DNA of 64,000 nucleotides from contig JAWKKA010000002.1 of the NCBI GenBank assembly GCA_041393495.1, positions 1-64,000 of the forward strand, in the 5' to 3' direction. A program made the translations under genes and the position numbers. How positions within the stretch are numbered: the stretch's first letter is position 1; each line of letters begins with the position of its first letter. This DNA is from RHKX01 sp041393495 (GTDB taxonomy: Bacteria > Actinomycetota > Thermoleophilia > Solirubrobacterales > 70-9). The notes under the pieces were generated by a model. That model saw nothing but the letters and a program-made list of their open reading frames with translations, did no database searches and was not told the DNA's origin. This document shows positions 31,114 to 39,827 of this stretch, piece after piece.

Positions 31114-33402
31114 ATGGAGCGGAGCGAGTTCGAGACCGGCGCGGAGCCGGAAGCCGACGCCGGAGCGCCGATCTCTGCCGGCGCGACCGCCGTGGAGGGC
31201 CTGCTCGCGGAGCTGAACACCGCCCAGGCCGAGGCGGTCAGGCACGGTCAGGGCCCGCTGCTCGTTCTCGCCGGCGCCGGGTCCGGCAAGACGCGCGTGC
31301 TCACCCACCGCGTCGCCTACCTGCTCGCGACCGGGATGGCGCGGCCGGGCGAGATCCTCGCGATCACGTTCACGAACAAGGCGGCCGGGGAGATGAAGGA
31401 GCGGGTGGCGGCGCTGACCGGCGCCGCCGCACGGGTGATGTGGGTGATGACCTTCCACTCCGCATGCGCGCGGATCCTCCGCCAGCACGCCGACCGGCTC
31501 GCCTACAAGCGCGGGTTCACGATCTACGACGAGGCCGACTCGCGGCGGATGGTCAAGCGCTGCATGGACGAGCTCGAGATCGACCCGAAGCGGTTCCCGC
31601 CGCGCTCGATCAAGGCGCAGATCTCGGGTGCGAAGAACCGACTCCGCGACGCCGAGACGGTCCGCGAGGAGCAGGGCTCGTTCTTCGAAGCGACGGTCGC
31701 CGACGTCTACGAGCTCTACGAGAAGCGGATGCACACCGCCAACGCGATGGACTTCGATGACCTGCTCGTCCGCACCGTCAACCTCTTCGAGCTCTTCGCC
31801 GATCTCCGCGAGCGCTACGCCCGCAACTTCCGCCACGTCCTCGTCGACGAGTACCAGGACACCAACCGCGTCCAGTACCGGCTCCTGCAGCTGCTGGCCG
31901 GCGAGCACGGCAACCTGTTCGTGGTCGGCGACGACTCGCAGTCGATCTACGGGTTCCGAGCCGCCGAGGTCCGCAACATCCTCGACTTCGAGCGCGACTT
32001 CCCGGACGCGGCGACCGTCAAGCTCGAGCAGAACTACCGCTCGACCGGAACGATCCTCGACGCCGCCAACGGGCTGATCGCCCACAACCGCGACCGGCTC
32101 GAGAAGCGCCTCTGGACCGACGCCGGCCGCGGTGAGCCGGTGACGATCGCCGAGCTCGACGACGAGCACGAGGAGGCGCGCTGGGTCGTCGGCGAGATCG
32201 ACCGGCTCGTGGCCGACGAGGGGATCGGGCGCGACGAGGTCGCCGTCTTCTACCGGACCAACGCGCAGAGCCGGGTGCTCGAGGACACCCTGGTCCGCTT
32301 CGACGTCCCCTACCAGGTGATCGGTGGCACCAAGTTCTACGAGCGGGCCGAGATCCGTGACGCGATCGCCTACCTGAGCGTGCTCGCCAATCCCGACGAC
32401 AGCGTCGCGCTGGCGCGGATCATCAACTCGCCCCGTCGCGGAATCGGCAGCACCTCGGAGGGGCGGCTGCTCGGCTGGGCGAACACGGCCGGCCTGACGC
32501 CGCTGGAGGTGATCGGTGACGCCGACTCGGTGCCGGGGCTCGGCGCGGCGGCCAAGCGGGCGGTCGGCCGGTTCGCCGAGCTGATCGCGAGCCTGACCGA
32601 GCGGGCGCAGCGTCGCGGCCCCGTCGCCGACCTGCTCGAGGCGACGCTCTCGGAGTCCGGCTACATCGAGGCGCTCGAGGCGGAGCGGACGATCGAGGCC
32701 GAGGGCCGGATCGAGAACCTCCAGGAGCTGGTCGGGATGGCGGCCGAGTTCGACGCCAACCGCGAGCTCGAGGGGGAGAGCGAGCTCGCGCCGCTGGAGG
32801 AGTTCCTCGAGCAGATCTCGCTGATCAACGAGCAGGACGCGCTCACCGACGACGCCACCAAGGTGACGCTGATGACGATCCACAACGCCAAGGGCCTCGA
32901 GTACGAGGCGGTCTTCATCATCGGCTGCGAGGACGGGGTCTTCCCGCACTCACGCTCGATCGACGAGGGCAACCTCGAGGAGGAGCGGCGGCTCTGCTAC
33001 GTCGGCCTGACCCGCGCCCGGCAGCTTCTGACCCTGACCCACGCGCGCCGCCGGAGCCTGTTCGGATCGCAGGGCGCCGGGATCCCGTCCCGATTCCTCG
33101 GCGAGATCCCCGACCACCTCGTCGAGCGCCACAGCAGCGTGCCGACGACGACCGGCTGGGGCGGAACCTACGGCGGCGGGCTCGCCGGCGGCCTCGGTAG
33201 CGAGGGTGCGCGGTCGTTGAACGAGCCGGCGGCGAGCGGCGCCGCCCTCGAGCTGACGGTCGGCGACGACGTCGTCCATGCCTCCTTCGGCGAGGGGGTG
33301 GTGACGGCGGTCGAGCCCGGCAACGTCGTCGTCGTCCGCTTTCGTGGCGGCGACGACCGCAAGCTCATGGCCGACTACGCCCCGATCCAGAGGGCCTCGT
33401 GA
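31114..33402 (+). CDS. pcrA: UvrD/PcrA-type 3'-5' DNA helicase
   Basis: A 762-residue SF1A helicase. The Q-motif and Walker A are LNTAQAEAV and LAGAGSGKTRVLTHR. Walker B is LVDEYQDTN, motif III is VGDDSQSIYGFRAA, motif IV QNYRSTGTI, motif V TIHNAKGLEYEAVFI and motif VI RLCYVGLTRARQ. The C-terminal GDDVVHASFGEGVVTAVEPG is the PcrA tudor-like domain that contacts RNA polymerase. It works in nucleotide-excision and transcription-coupled repair and in clearing replication conflicts. The chosen start is supported by the upstream -10; a longer frame begins at 30994. Confidence 0.93.
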   Translation: MERSEFETGAEPEADAGAPISAGATAVEGLLAELNTAQAEAVRHGQGPLLVLAGAGSGKTRVLTHRVAYLLATGMARPGEILAITFTNKAAGEMKERVAALTGAAARVMWVMTFHSACARILRQHADRLAYKRGFTIYDEADSRRMVKRCMDELEIDPKRFPPRSIKAQISGAKNRLRDAETVREEQGSFFEATVADVYELYEKRMHTANAMDFDDLLVRTVNLFELFADLRERYARNFRHVLVDEYQDTNRVQYRLLQLLAGEHGNLFVVGDDSQSIYGFRAAEVRNILDFERDFPDAATVKLEQNYRSTGTILDAANGLIAHNRDRLEKRLWTDAGRGEPVTIAELDDEHEEARWVVGEIDRLVADEGIGRDEVAVFYRTNAQSRVLEDTLVRFDVPYQVIGGTKFYERAEIRDAIAYLSVLANPDDSVALARIINSPRRGIGSTSEGRLLGWANTAGLTPLEVIGDADSVPGLGAAAKRAVGRFAELIASLTERAQRRGPVADLLEATLSESGYIEALEAERTIEAEGRIENLQELVGMAAEFDANRELEGESELAPLEEFLEQISLINEQDALTDDATKVTLMTIHNAKGLEYEAVFIIGCEDGVFPHSRSIDEGNLEEERRLCYVGLTRARQLLTLTHARRRSLFGSQGAGIPSRFLGEIPDHLVERHSSVPTTTGWGGTYGGGLAGGLGSEGARSLNEPAASGAALELTVGDDVVHASFGEGVVTAVEPGNVVVVRFRGGDDRKLMADYAPIQRAS

Positions 33403-33505
33403 CGCCCCGGACGCGTCGCAGCCCGGCGTCCTCGCCGGCCCCCGGCCCGTTCTGCCGCTTCGCCTCCGGCGTCCTCGATCTGCTCGCTCCGGGGCGCCAC
33501 GGGCG

Positions 33506-34390
33506 GTGACGGCCGAGGTCATCGACGGCAAGGCGATCGCCGCCGACCTGCGGCGGCGGGTAGCCGAGGTCGTCGCCGCCCGGGTCGCCGCCGGGCGCCG
33601 GGCGCCGGGGCTGGCGACGGTGCTCGTCGGCGACGATCCCGCCTCGCACGTCTACGTCGCCAGCAAGCGCAAGGCCTGCGCCGAGGCGGGGATCCGCTCG
33701 ATCCACCACGAGCTCCCCGGCGACGTCTCCGAGCCCGACCTCGTCGCGCTGGTCGCCGAGCTCGACGCCGACCGCGATGTAGACGGGATCCTCGTCCAGA
33801 TGCCGCTCCCCGACCGCATCGACCAGGACGCGGTCCTCGCCGCGATCTCGGCCGGCAAGGACGTCGACGGCCTCACCCCGGTCAACGCCGGGCACCTCGC
33901 CCAGGGGCGGATCGGGGTTCGCGAGGCGCTCGACCTCGAGTCCGGCGAGCCGCTCGTCGGACTGGTTCCGTGCACGCCGGCGGGCGTGATCGAGATCCTC
34001 GACCGTTCGGGGGTCGAGCTGGCCGGCGCCGGCGCGGTCGTGATCGGCCGCTCGATCCTCGTCGGCCGGCCGATGGCGAGCCTGCTCGTCAACGCCAGCG
34101 CCACCGTCACCATCTGCCACTCGCGGACCCGCGACCTCGCTTCGGTCTGCCGCGCAGCCGACGTCCTCGTCGCCGCCGTCGGCCGCCCGGAGATCGTCAG
34201 GGGGGACTGGGTAAAGCCCGGCGCGACCGTGATCGACGTCGGCATGAACCGCACCGATCACGGCCTCGTCGGCGACGTCGAGTTCGCCGCGGCCGCCGAG
34301 CTCGCCGCCCGGATCACTCCGGTCCCCGGCGGCGTCGGCCCGATGACGATCGCGATGCTGCTCGCGAACACCGTCCGCGCGTCCCGTTAG
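33506..34390 (+). CDS. folD: Bifunctional methylenetetrahydrofolate dehydrogenase/cyclohydrolase
   Basis: A 294-residue enzyme that converts methylene-THF to formyl-THF in one-carbon metabolism. Signatures are GLATVLVGDDPASHVYVASK (catalytic Lys in the YxxxK region), QMPLPDRIDQDAVLAAI, PCTPAGVIEIL, the NADP fold GAVVIGRSILVGRPMASLL and the C-terminal PVPGGVGPMTIAMLL. I start at GTG 33506 (VTAEVIDGKAIAADLR); the upstream extension is not family-like. Confidence 0.95.
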   Translation: MTAEVIDGKAIAADLRRRVAEVVAARVAAGRRAPGLATVLVGDDPASHVYVASKRKACAEAGIRSIHHELPGDVSEPDLVALVAELDADRDVDGILVQMPLPDRIDQDAVLAAISAGKDVDGLTPVNAGHLAQGRIGVREALDLESGEPLVGLVPCTPAGVIEILDRSGVELAGAGAVVIGRSILVGRPMASLLVNASATVTICHSRTRDLASVCRAADVLVAAVGRPEIVRGDWVKPGATVIDVGMNRTDHGLVGDVEFAAAAELAARITPVPGGVGPMTIAMLLANTVRASR

Positions 34391-34461
34391 GTCATTCGTC
34401 CAGGGCTCGGGATTCCGGCGGGGGGCCGGTGTAGGGTTGGCAGGCCCGGTCGAGAGGCGCT

Positions 34462-35040
34462 GTGGCGAAACCAACCCAACGGGGAGCGAGTCAATTGGAT
34501 ACCAACCGGCTCAGCCAGGGAGAGATGATCGCGGCGGGGGCGGCGATCCTCCTGTTCATCGTGATGTTCATCACCTGGTTCAGCGTCGACCTCGGGGACA
34601 ACGGCCTGTTCGAGGCCGCCGGCGTCGACACGGGTGCGAACGCGTGGCAGGCGTTCTCCTGGATCGACATCGTCCTCTTCGTGACGATCATCGTCGCGGT
34701 CGGGGGCGCCGTCGTGGCCGCCACGGCCACGAGCGTCAACACGCCGGTCGCGGTCAGTGCGATCACGACCGGACTCGGGATCCTCAGCTTCCTGCTCGTT
34801 CTCTACCGGATCATCGATCCGCCGGGAGCGGGCGACATCCCCGACGGCCTCGACATCGGGATCAGCCGCGGGATCGGCGTCTGGTTGGGGTTGATCCTCA
34901 CCGCGGCGATCGCCTTCGGCGGCTGGCGCGCGATGGAGGAGGAAGGCGCGTCGTTCAGCGACTTCCGCAGCGGTGGCGCGCCGCCTCCGCCGCCGCCGCC
35001 GGCGGACACCGGCGGTTCGACGCCGCCGCCGGCGAGCTAG
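34462..35040 (+). CDS. Four-helix membrane protein with proline-rich tail (unknown function)
   Basis: 192 residues from GTG 34462. Four hydrophobic helices are visible (AAGAAILLFIVMFITWFSV, IVLFVTIIVAVGGAVVAAT, VSAITTGLGILSFLLVLYRI, GVWLGLILTAAIAFGGWRAM), then a soluble tail with seven Pro and a PPPAS end. No family is recognised. TAGGGT at 34432-34437 is 24 nt before the GTG, so this gene may have a short leader. It lies between folD and gatC but need not relate to either. Confidence 0.65.
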   Translation: MAKPTQRGASQLDTNRLSQGEMIAAGAAILLFIVMFITWFSVDLGDNGLFEAAGVDTGANAWQAFSWIDIVLFVTIIVAVGGAVVAATATSVNTPVAVSAITTGLGILSFLLVLYRIIDPPGAGDIPDGLDIGISRGIGVWLGLILTAAIAFGGWRAMEEEGASFSDFRSGGAPPPPPPPADTGGSTPPPAS

Positions 35041-35121
35041 CGGACAGCGCCGGGACGGTCGCCGGCGAGGGGCGGTCGAGAAGCGGCCGCCCGGTTGGGG
35101 CCGGACGGCCGTTCCCGTTCC

Positions 35122-35146
35122 CGGCGCCGCTCCTACAATGGCGCCG
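35122..35146 (+). promoter_or_regulatory. gatCAB leaderless promoter with flanking 7-bp dyad
   Basis: The -10 TACAAT (35134-35139) ends 7 nt before ATG 35147. Perfect arms CGGCGCC (35122-35128) and GGCGCCG (35140-35146) flank it, and the right arm touches the start codon. Confidence 0.5.
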
Positions 35147-35431
35147 ATGATCGATCGCGAGCAGGTCCTCCACATCGCGCGGCTCGCGCGGCTCCGGCTC
35201 AGCGAGGAAGAGGTCGAGCGGATGTCGGCGGAGCTCTCGGGGATCCTCGAGCACGTCGAGGCGATCGGTGGGCTCGACCTCGAGGGGGTCGAGCCGACGA
35301 CTCACGTCGTCGAGCTCGAGAACGTGCTCCGACCCGACGAGCCGGCGCCGAGCCTCGACCGCGAGCGCGCCCTGTCCGGTGCTCCTGACACCGCCTCCGG
35401 GTCCTTCCGCGTTCCCTCCCCGCAGGCGTGA
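35147..35431 (+). CDS. gatC: Asp-tRNA(Asn)/Glu-tRNA(Gln) amidotransferase subunit C
   Basis: 94 residues, the usual GatC length. It has VLHIARLARLRLSEEEVERM and LDLEGVEPTTHV followed by LRPDEP. GatC ties subunits A and B together in the complex that turns Glu-tRNA(Gln) into Gln-tRNA(Gln). I start at 35147, not at the in-frame ATG 35138, because that ATG lies inside the -10. The stop overlaps gatA as GTGA. Confidence 0.93.
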   Translation: MIDREQVLHIARLARLRLSEEEVERMSAELSGILEHVEAIGGLDLEGVEPTTHVVELENVLRPDEPAPSLDRERALSGAPDTASGSFRVPSPQA

Positions 35432-36903
35432 GCGATCCGCGGCTACTGACCGTCGCCGAGGGCCTCGGCGAGATCGCGGCGGGGAGCCTCTCCGCCGCGG
35501 AGTGGTTCGCGGCATATGCCGAGACGCCGGACGAGCTCGGCGCCTTCCTGTGGCGACCCGACCCCGGTGCGGCCACGCCCGCAGCGGGCGAACCGGCGGC
35601 GCTCGGGTCGACGCAGGACGGCGAGCTCGCCGGCGTCCCGGTCGCGATCAAGGACATCTTCTGCATCGAGGGGCTGCCGACGACGGCCGGCTCGCGGATC
35701 CTCGCGGGCTACGTGCCCCCGTACACGGCGACCGCGGTCGAGCGTCTGCTCGCGGCCGGCGCCCGCGTCCTCGGCAAGACGAACATGGACGAGTTCGCGA
35801 TGGGCTCCTCGAACGAGAACTCCGCCTACGGCGCGGTCCGCAATCCCTGGGACCGCGAGCGGGTCCCGGGTGGCTCCTCGGGCGGCTCGGCGGCCGTCGT
35901 CGCCGGCGGCCTGGCGCCGTGCTCGCTCGGCACCGATACCGGCGGCTCGATCCGCCAGCCGGCGGCGCTCTGTGGCGTCGTCGGGATGAAGCCCACCTAC
36001 GGCTCGATCTCCCGCTCGGGAATGATCGCCTTCGCCTCCTCGCTCGACCAGTGCGGGCCGTTCACTCGCGACGTCACCGACGCGGCCCTCGTGCTCGCGG
36101 CGCTCGGCGGCCGCGACGAGCGTGACTCGACCTCGATCGGCTTTCCGGAGCCGATCGCGATGCCCTCCCGAGAGGACCTGAAGGGCCTTCGGGTCGGTGT
36201 GCCGCGCGAGCTCGGCAGCGAGGCGGAGGGGATCGAGGGCGGCGTCAGGGAGACGTTCGAACGGACGGTCGCGCTCTGCGAGGAGCTCGGCGCCGAGGTC
36301 GCCGAGGCACACCTGCCGAACGCGCGCTACGGCATCTCCGCCTACTACGTGCTCGCCCCCGCGGAGGCGTCGGCCAACCTCGCTCGCTACGACGGCGTCC
36401 GCTTCGGCCTCCGCGTCGACGCCGACTCCCTCGACGAGATGTACGAGCGGACCCGCTCGGCCGGCTTCGGCCCCGAGGTCAAGCGACGGATCATGCTCGG
36501 CACCTACGCGCTCTCGTCGGGCTTCTACGACGCCTACTACGGCAGCGCGCAGCGCGTCCGGACGCTGATCGCCCGCGACTTCGCTGCCGCGTTCGCCGAC
36601 TTCGACCTGCTGATCACGCCGACCTCGCCGACCGTCGCCTTCGAGCTCGGCGCGCGCGCCGCCGACCCGCTCGCGATGTACATGTCCGACTACTGCACCG
36701 TGCCGATGTCGCTGGCCGGGATCCCGGCGATCTCGATCCCGGCCGGGCTCGCCGAGCCCGACGGCGGTGGCCCCGAGCTGCCGGTCGGCCTGCAGATCAC
36801 GGGGCCCGCGTTCAGCGAGTCGCTGATCCTCGACGCCGCCCACGCGATCGAGGCCGCGGTCGGCTTCGACCACCGGCCGCGGCCCTCCGGAGCCGAATCG
36901 TGA
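35428..36903 (+). CDS. gatA: Asp-tRNA(Asn)/Glu-tRNA(Gln) amidotransferase subunit A
   Basis: A 491-residue amidase-signature enzyme that releases ammonia from glutamine for the tRNA amidation. The Ser-cisSer-Lys triad is visible: Lys in GVPVAIKDIFCIEG, the Gly/Ser-rich loop VPGGSSGGSAAVVAGG and the nucleophile in GTDTGGSIRQPAALCG. The GTG start overlaps the gatC stop and the stop overlaps gatB (GTGA both times), so the three subunits are made in step. Confidence 0.96.
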   Translation: MSDPRLLTVAEGLGEIAAGSLSAAEWFAAYAETPDELGAFLWRPDPGAATPAAGEPAALGSTQDGELAGVPVAIKDIFCIEGLPTTAGSRILAGYVPPYTATAVERLLAAGARVLGKTNMDEFAMGSSNENSAYGAVRNPWDRERVPGGSSGGSAAVVAGGLAPCSLGTDTGGSIRQPAALCGVVGMKPTYGSISRSGMIAFASSLDQCGPFTRDVTDAALVLAALGGRDERDSTSIGFPEPIAMPSREDLKGLRVGVPRELGSEAEGIEGGVRETFERTVALCEELGAEVAEAHLPNARYGISAYYVLAPAEASANLARYDGVRFGLRVDADSLDEMYERTRSAGFGPEVKRRIMLGTYALSSGFYDAYYGSAQRVRTLIARDFAAAFADFDLLITPTSPTVAFELGARAADPLAMYMSDYCTVPMSLAGIPAISIPAGLAEPDGGGPELPVGLQITGPAFSESLILDAAHAIEAAVGFDHRPRPSGAES

Positions 36904-38330
36904 AGCTGGTACCGACGATCGGCCTCGAGATCCACGTCCAGCTGCAGACGCGGACGAAGATGTTCTGCGGCTGCGAGCTCGAGTTCGGGGCGGCCCCGAA
37001 CACCCACACCTGTCCCATCTGCCTCGGCCACCCGGGGACGCTGCCGGTCGTCAACGAGCAGGCGATCGAGTACGCGACCCGGATCGCGGTCGCGCTCGGC
37101 TGCGAGGTCGCGCCGCGGTCGATCTTCCACCGCAAGAACTACTTCTACCCGGACCTGCCGAAGGGCTACCAGATCAGCCAGTTCGACATCCCGTTCGGCG
37201 CCGACGGCCGGCTCGGCGAGGTCCGCATCCACCGCGTCCACCTCGAGGAGGACGCCGCGAAGCTGAGCCACGTCGGCGAGTCGGGGCGGATCCACGGCTC
37301 CGGCGCCTCGCTCGTCGACTTCAACCGTGGTGGCACGCCGCTGATGGAGATCGTCACCGAGCCCGACATCTCCGACCCGGCTGCGGCCCGCGAGTGGCTG
37401 GCGCTGTTGCGGACGACGCTGCGCCAGCTCGGCGTCTCCGACGTGAACATGGAGGAGGGGAGCCTGCGCTGCGACGCCAACGTCTCGATCCGCCCGGCGG
37501 GCAGCGCCGGGCTCGGGACCAAGACCGAGCTGAAGAACATGAACAGCTTCCGGTTCCTCGAGCGCGGCGTCGAGGCCGAGATCGCCCGCCAGCGCGCGAT
37601 CGTCGAGGCCGGAGGCACGGTCGAGCAGGAGACGCTGCACTTCGACCCGGCCGGCGGGACGCTGACGCCGCTGCGCTCGAAGGAGTACGCGCACGACTAC
37701 CGCTACTTCCCCGAGCCCGACCTGGTGCCGCTGGCGCCGTCGCGCGAAGACGTCGAGGCCGCACGGACGGCGCTGCCCGAGCTCCCCGAGCAGCGTCGCG
37801 AACGCTACGCCGACGTGCTCGGGCTGCATCCTGACGCTGCACGGCTGCTCGCCTTCAACGCCGACCTCGCCGCCTTCTTCGAGGCGGCGACGGCGGCCGC
37901 GGGCGACGGCGTCGAGGCGAAGGCCGTCGCCAACTGGGTGACAGGCGACCTCGTCGCGCTGGCTCGCGAGGGCGACGTGGAGCCGACGGCGACGGGGGCG
38001 ACCCCGGAGGCGGTCGCGGCGCTGGTCACGATGCTCGCCGCCGGGGAGGTCAACCGCGGCGGCGCCCGCGAGGTCCTGGCCGTCCTCGTCCACGAGGGCG
38101 GTGAGCCGGCGGCGATCGTCGAACGGCTCGACCTCGGCGCCGGCGACTCCGGCGAGCTCGACGCGATCGTCGAGCGGGCGATCGCCGAGCAGGCCGACGC
38201 CGCCGCGAAGGTCAAGGCGGGGGAGGGGAAGGCGATCGGCGCGATCGTCGGCGCCGTGATGCGTGAGACCCGCGGCCGGGCCGATGGCGGCGAGGTGACG
38301 AGGCTGATCCGCGCCAAGCTCGAGCTGTAG
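36900..38330 (+). CDS. gatB: Asp-tRNA(Asn)/Glu-tRNA(Gln) amidotransferase subunit B
   Basis: 476 residues. GatB phosphorylates the mischarged aminoacyl-tRNA and swaps the group for ammonia. Motifs are GLEIHVQLQTRTKMFCGCEL, the zinc Cys pair TCPICLGHPG, KNYFYPDLPKGYQISQFD, FNRGGTPLMEIVTEPDI and the C-terminal YqeY-like tail (KAGEGKAIGAIVGAVMRETR). It completes gatCAB and implies that glutaminyl-tRNA is made indirectly in this organism, using GltX at 24-25 kb. Confidence 0.96.
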   Translation: MKLVPTIGLEIHVQLQTRTKMFCGCELEFGAAPNTHTCPICLGHPGTLPVVNEQAIEYATRIAVALGCEVAPRSIFHRKNYFYPDLPKGYQISQFDIPFGADGRLGEVRIHRVHLEEDAAKLSHVGESGRIHGSGASLVDFNRGGTPLMEIVTEPDISDPAAAREWLALLRTTLRQLGVSDVNMEEGSLRCDANVSIRPAGSAGLGTKTELKNMNSFRFLERGVEAEIARQRAIVEAGGTVEQETLHFDPAGGTLTPLRSKEYAHDYRYFPEPDLVPLAPSREDVEAARTALPELPEQRRERYADVLGLHPDAARLLAFNADLAAFFEAATAAAGDGVEAKAVANWVTGDLVALAREGDVEPTATGATPEAVAALVTMLAAGEVNRGGAREVLAVLVHEGGEPAAIVERLDLGAGDSGELDAIVERAIAEQADAAAKVKAGEGKAIGAIVGAVMRETRGRADGGEVTRLIRAKLEL

Positions 38331-38480
38331 GCAGGCTTGCGGCCCGCTCACAGCCTGCAGCGGGCAGCCCGCTCGCGGCTGCGCCGCTCGCTCGCAGCAT
38401 CCGACCCTGGATGCTGCTCGCCGCCTGCCGCTTGCTGCCTGCCCGCCTCTTGTGACGCATCGTTACAAGCTGTTACCGTA
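38331..38480 (+). other. Hairpin-rich gap after gatB with terminator and NDH promoter
   Basis: Several GCAGCGGGC/GCCCGC-like segments can pair. A perfect 9-bp stem GCAGCATCC (38394-38402) with GGATGCTGC (38409-38417) is a good terminator for gatCAB. A promoter follows: -35 TTGTGA (38450-38455), 18-nt spacer, -10 TACCGT (38474-38479), 6 nt before GTG 38486. This is the only promoter here with a fairly clear -35. Confidence 0.5.
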
Positions 38481-38485
38481 GCCGC

Positions 38486-39802
38486 GTGGCCCACAACGTC
38501 GTCATCGCCGGAGGTGGGTTCGCTGGGGCCAACGCGGCCCGCGAGCTCGAGCGGATCCTGCCGCGGCAGTCGACGCGGCTCGTGCTCGTCAACGACGTCA
38601 ACTTCATGCTCTACACGCCGCTGCTTCCCGAGGCGGCGGCGGGGATGCTCGAGCCGCGGCACGTCGTCACGCCGCTGCGCGACATCCTCAAGCGGACCTA
38701 CCTGCGGATGGGCGCGGTCAGCGCCCACGACCCGGCCGGCCGCACCGTCGAGCTGACGACCCACGACGGCGAGGTGGAGGAGCTGCCCTACGACCAGCTC
38801 CTCGTTGCGTTCGGGTCGGTGAGCCGCTCGCTCCCGGTGCCGGGGCTCGATCGTCACGCGATCGGCTTCAAGAGCCTCGCCGACGCGATCTGGATCCGTA
38901 ACCACCTCGTCGAGACGCTCGAGGAAGCGAACGCGACCGAGGACCCGGCCCGCCGCGAGGCGCTGCTCACCTACGTCTTCGTCGGCGGCGGCTACGCCGG
39001 GCTCGAGGCGCTTGCCGAGCTGCAGGACTTCGCCGCGGACGCGATCCAGCGCTATCCGCGGGCCCGCCTGCACGGGATGCGCTGGCTCCTCGTCGAGGCG
39101 GCGCCCCGGGTCCTGCCCGAGATCGACGCCGGCCTCGCCGAGTACGCCTGCGAGGAGCTGCGCGGACGCGGGATGGACATCCGCATGGAGACGACGCTCG
39201 CGCGCGTCGAGGCCGACCGCGTGGAGCTCTCGACGGGCGAGCGGATCCCGGCCCGGACCGTCGTCTGGACCGCCGGCGTCACCCCGCACCCGAGCCTCCG
39301 CTCGATGCAGCTGCCGCTCGACGACCGCGGTCGCGTGCCGGTCGACGACCACCTCGCCGTTTCCGGGCTCGACGGCGTCTTCGCCGCCGGCGACTGCGCC
39401 GCGGTCCCCAACCCCGACGGCGGGCTGTGCCCGCCAACCGCCCAGCACGCGATCCGCCAGGCGCGCGTCGCGGCGCACAACATCGCCGCCAACCTCGGCG
39501 TCGGCACGCCGCGGCCGTTCGCCTACCGCAACCGCGGCTCGTTCGTGAACCTCGGCCGCTACAAGGCCGTCGCCAGCATCCCCGGCGGGATCACCCTGTC
39601 CGGCTTTCCGGCCTGGTGGGCGGCGCGGACCTACCACGTCAGCCAGATCCCCGGCGCGGCCCGCAAGCTCCGCGCCGTCGCCGACTGGACGATCGGGCTG
39701 CCGTTCCGCCGCGATACAGCCGAGGTCGGCTCGATCGGCCACCCGCGACCGCTGACCGACGCCGCCTACGAGCGCGGCGGCTCACATCGCCCGCTCGGCT
39801 GA
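38486..39802 (+). CDS. ndh: Type II NADH dehydrogenase (NDH-2), NAD(P)/FAD oxidoreductase
   Basis: A 438-residue two-Rossmann flavoprotein that passes electrons from NADH to menaquinone without pumping protons. The FAD fold is VVIAGGGFAGANAARELERI, the NADH fold is TYVFVGGGYAGLEALAEL, and the second FAD motif is VSGLDGVFAAGDCAAVPNPD. The C-terminal region (SFVNLGRYKAVASIPGG, then FPAWWAARTYHVSQIPG) fits the membrane-binding end of the family. The menaquinone genes downstream would make its electron acceptor. Confidence 0.88.
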   Translation: MAHNVVIAGGGFAGANAARELERILPRQSTRLVLVNDVNFMLYTPLLPEAAAGMLEPRHVVTPLRDILKRTYLRMGAVSAHDPAGRTVELTTHDGEVEELPYDQLLVAFGSVSRSLPVPGLDRHAIGFKSLADAIWIRNHLVETLEEANATEDPARREALLTYVFVGGGYAGLEALAELQDFAADAIQRYPRARLHGMRWLLVEAAPRVLPEIDAGLAEYACEELRGRGMDIRMETTLARVEADRVELSTGERIPARTVVWTAGVTPHPSLRSMQLPLDDRGRVPVDDHLAVSGLDGVFAAGDCAAVPNPDGGLCPPTAQHAIRQARVAAHNIAANLGVGTPRPFAYRNRGSFVNLGRYKAVASIPGGITLSGFPAWWAARTYHVSQIPGAARKLRAVADWTIGLPFRRDTAEVGSIGHPRPLTDAAYERGGSHRPLG

Positions 39803-39827
39803 CGGGTACGGTCGGCTCGGAGGGCGG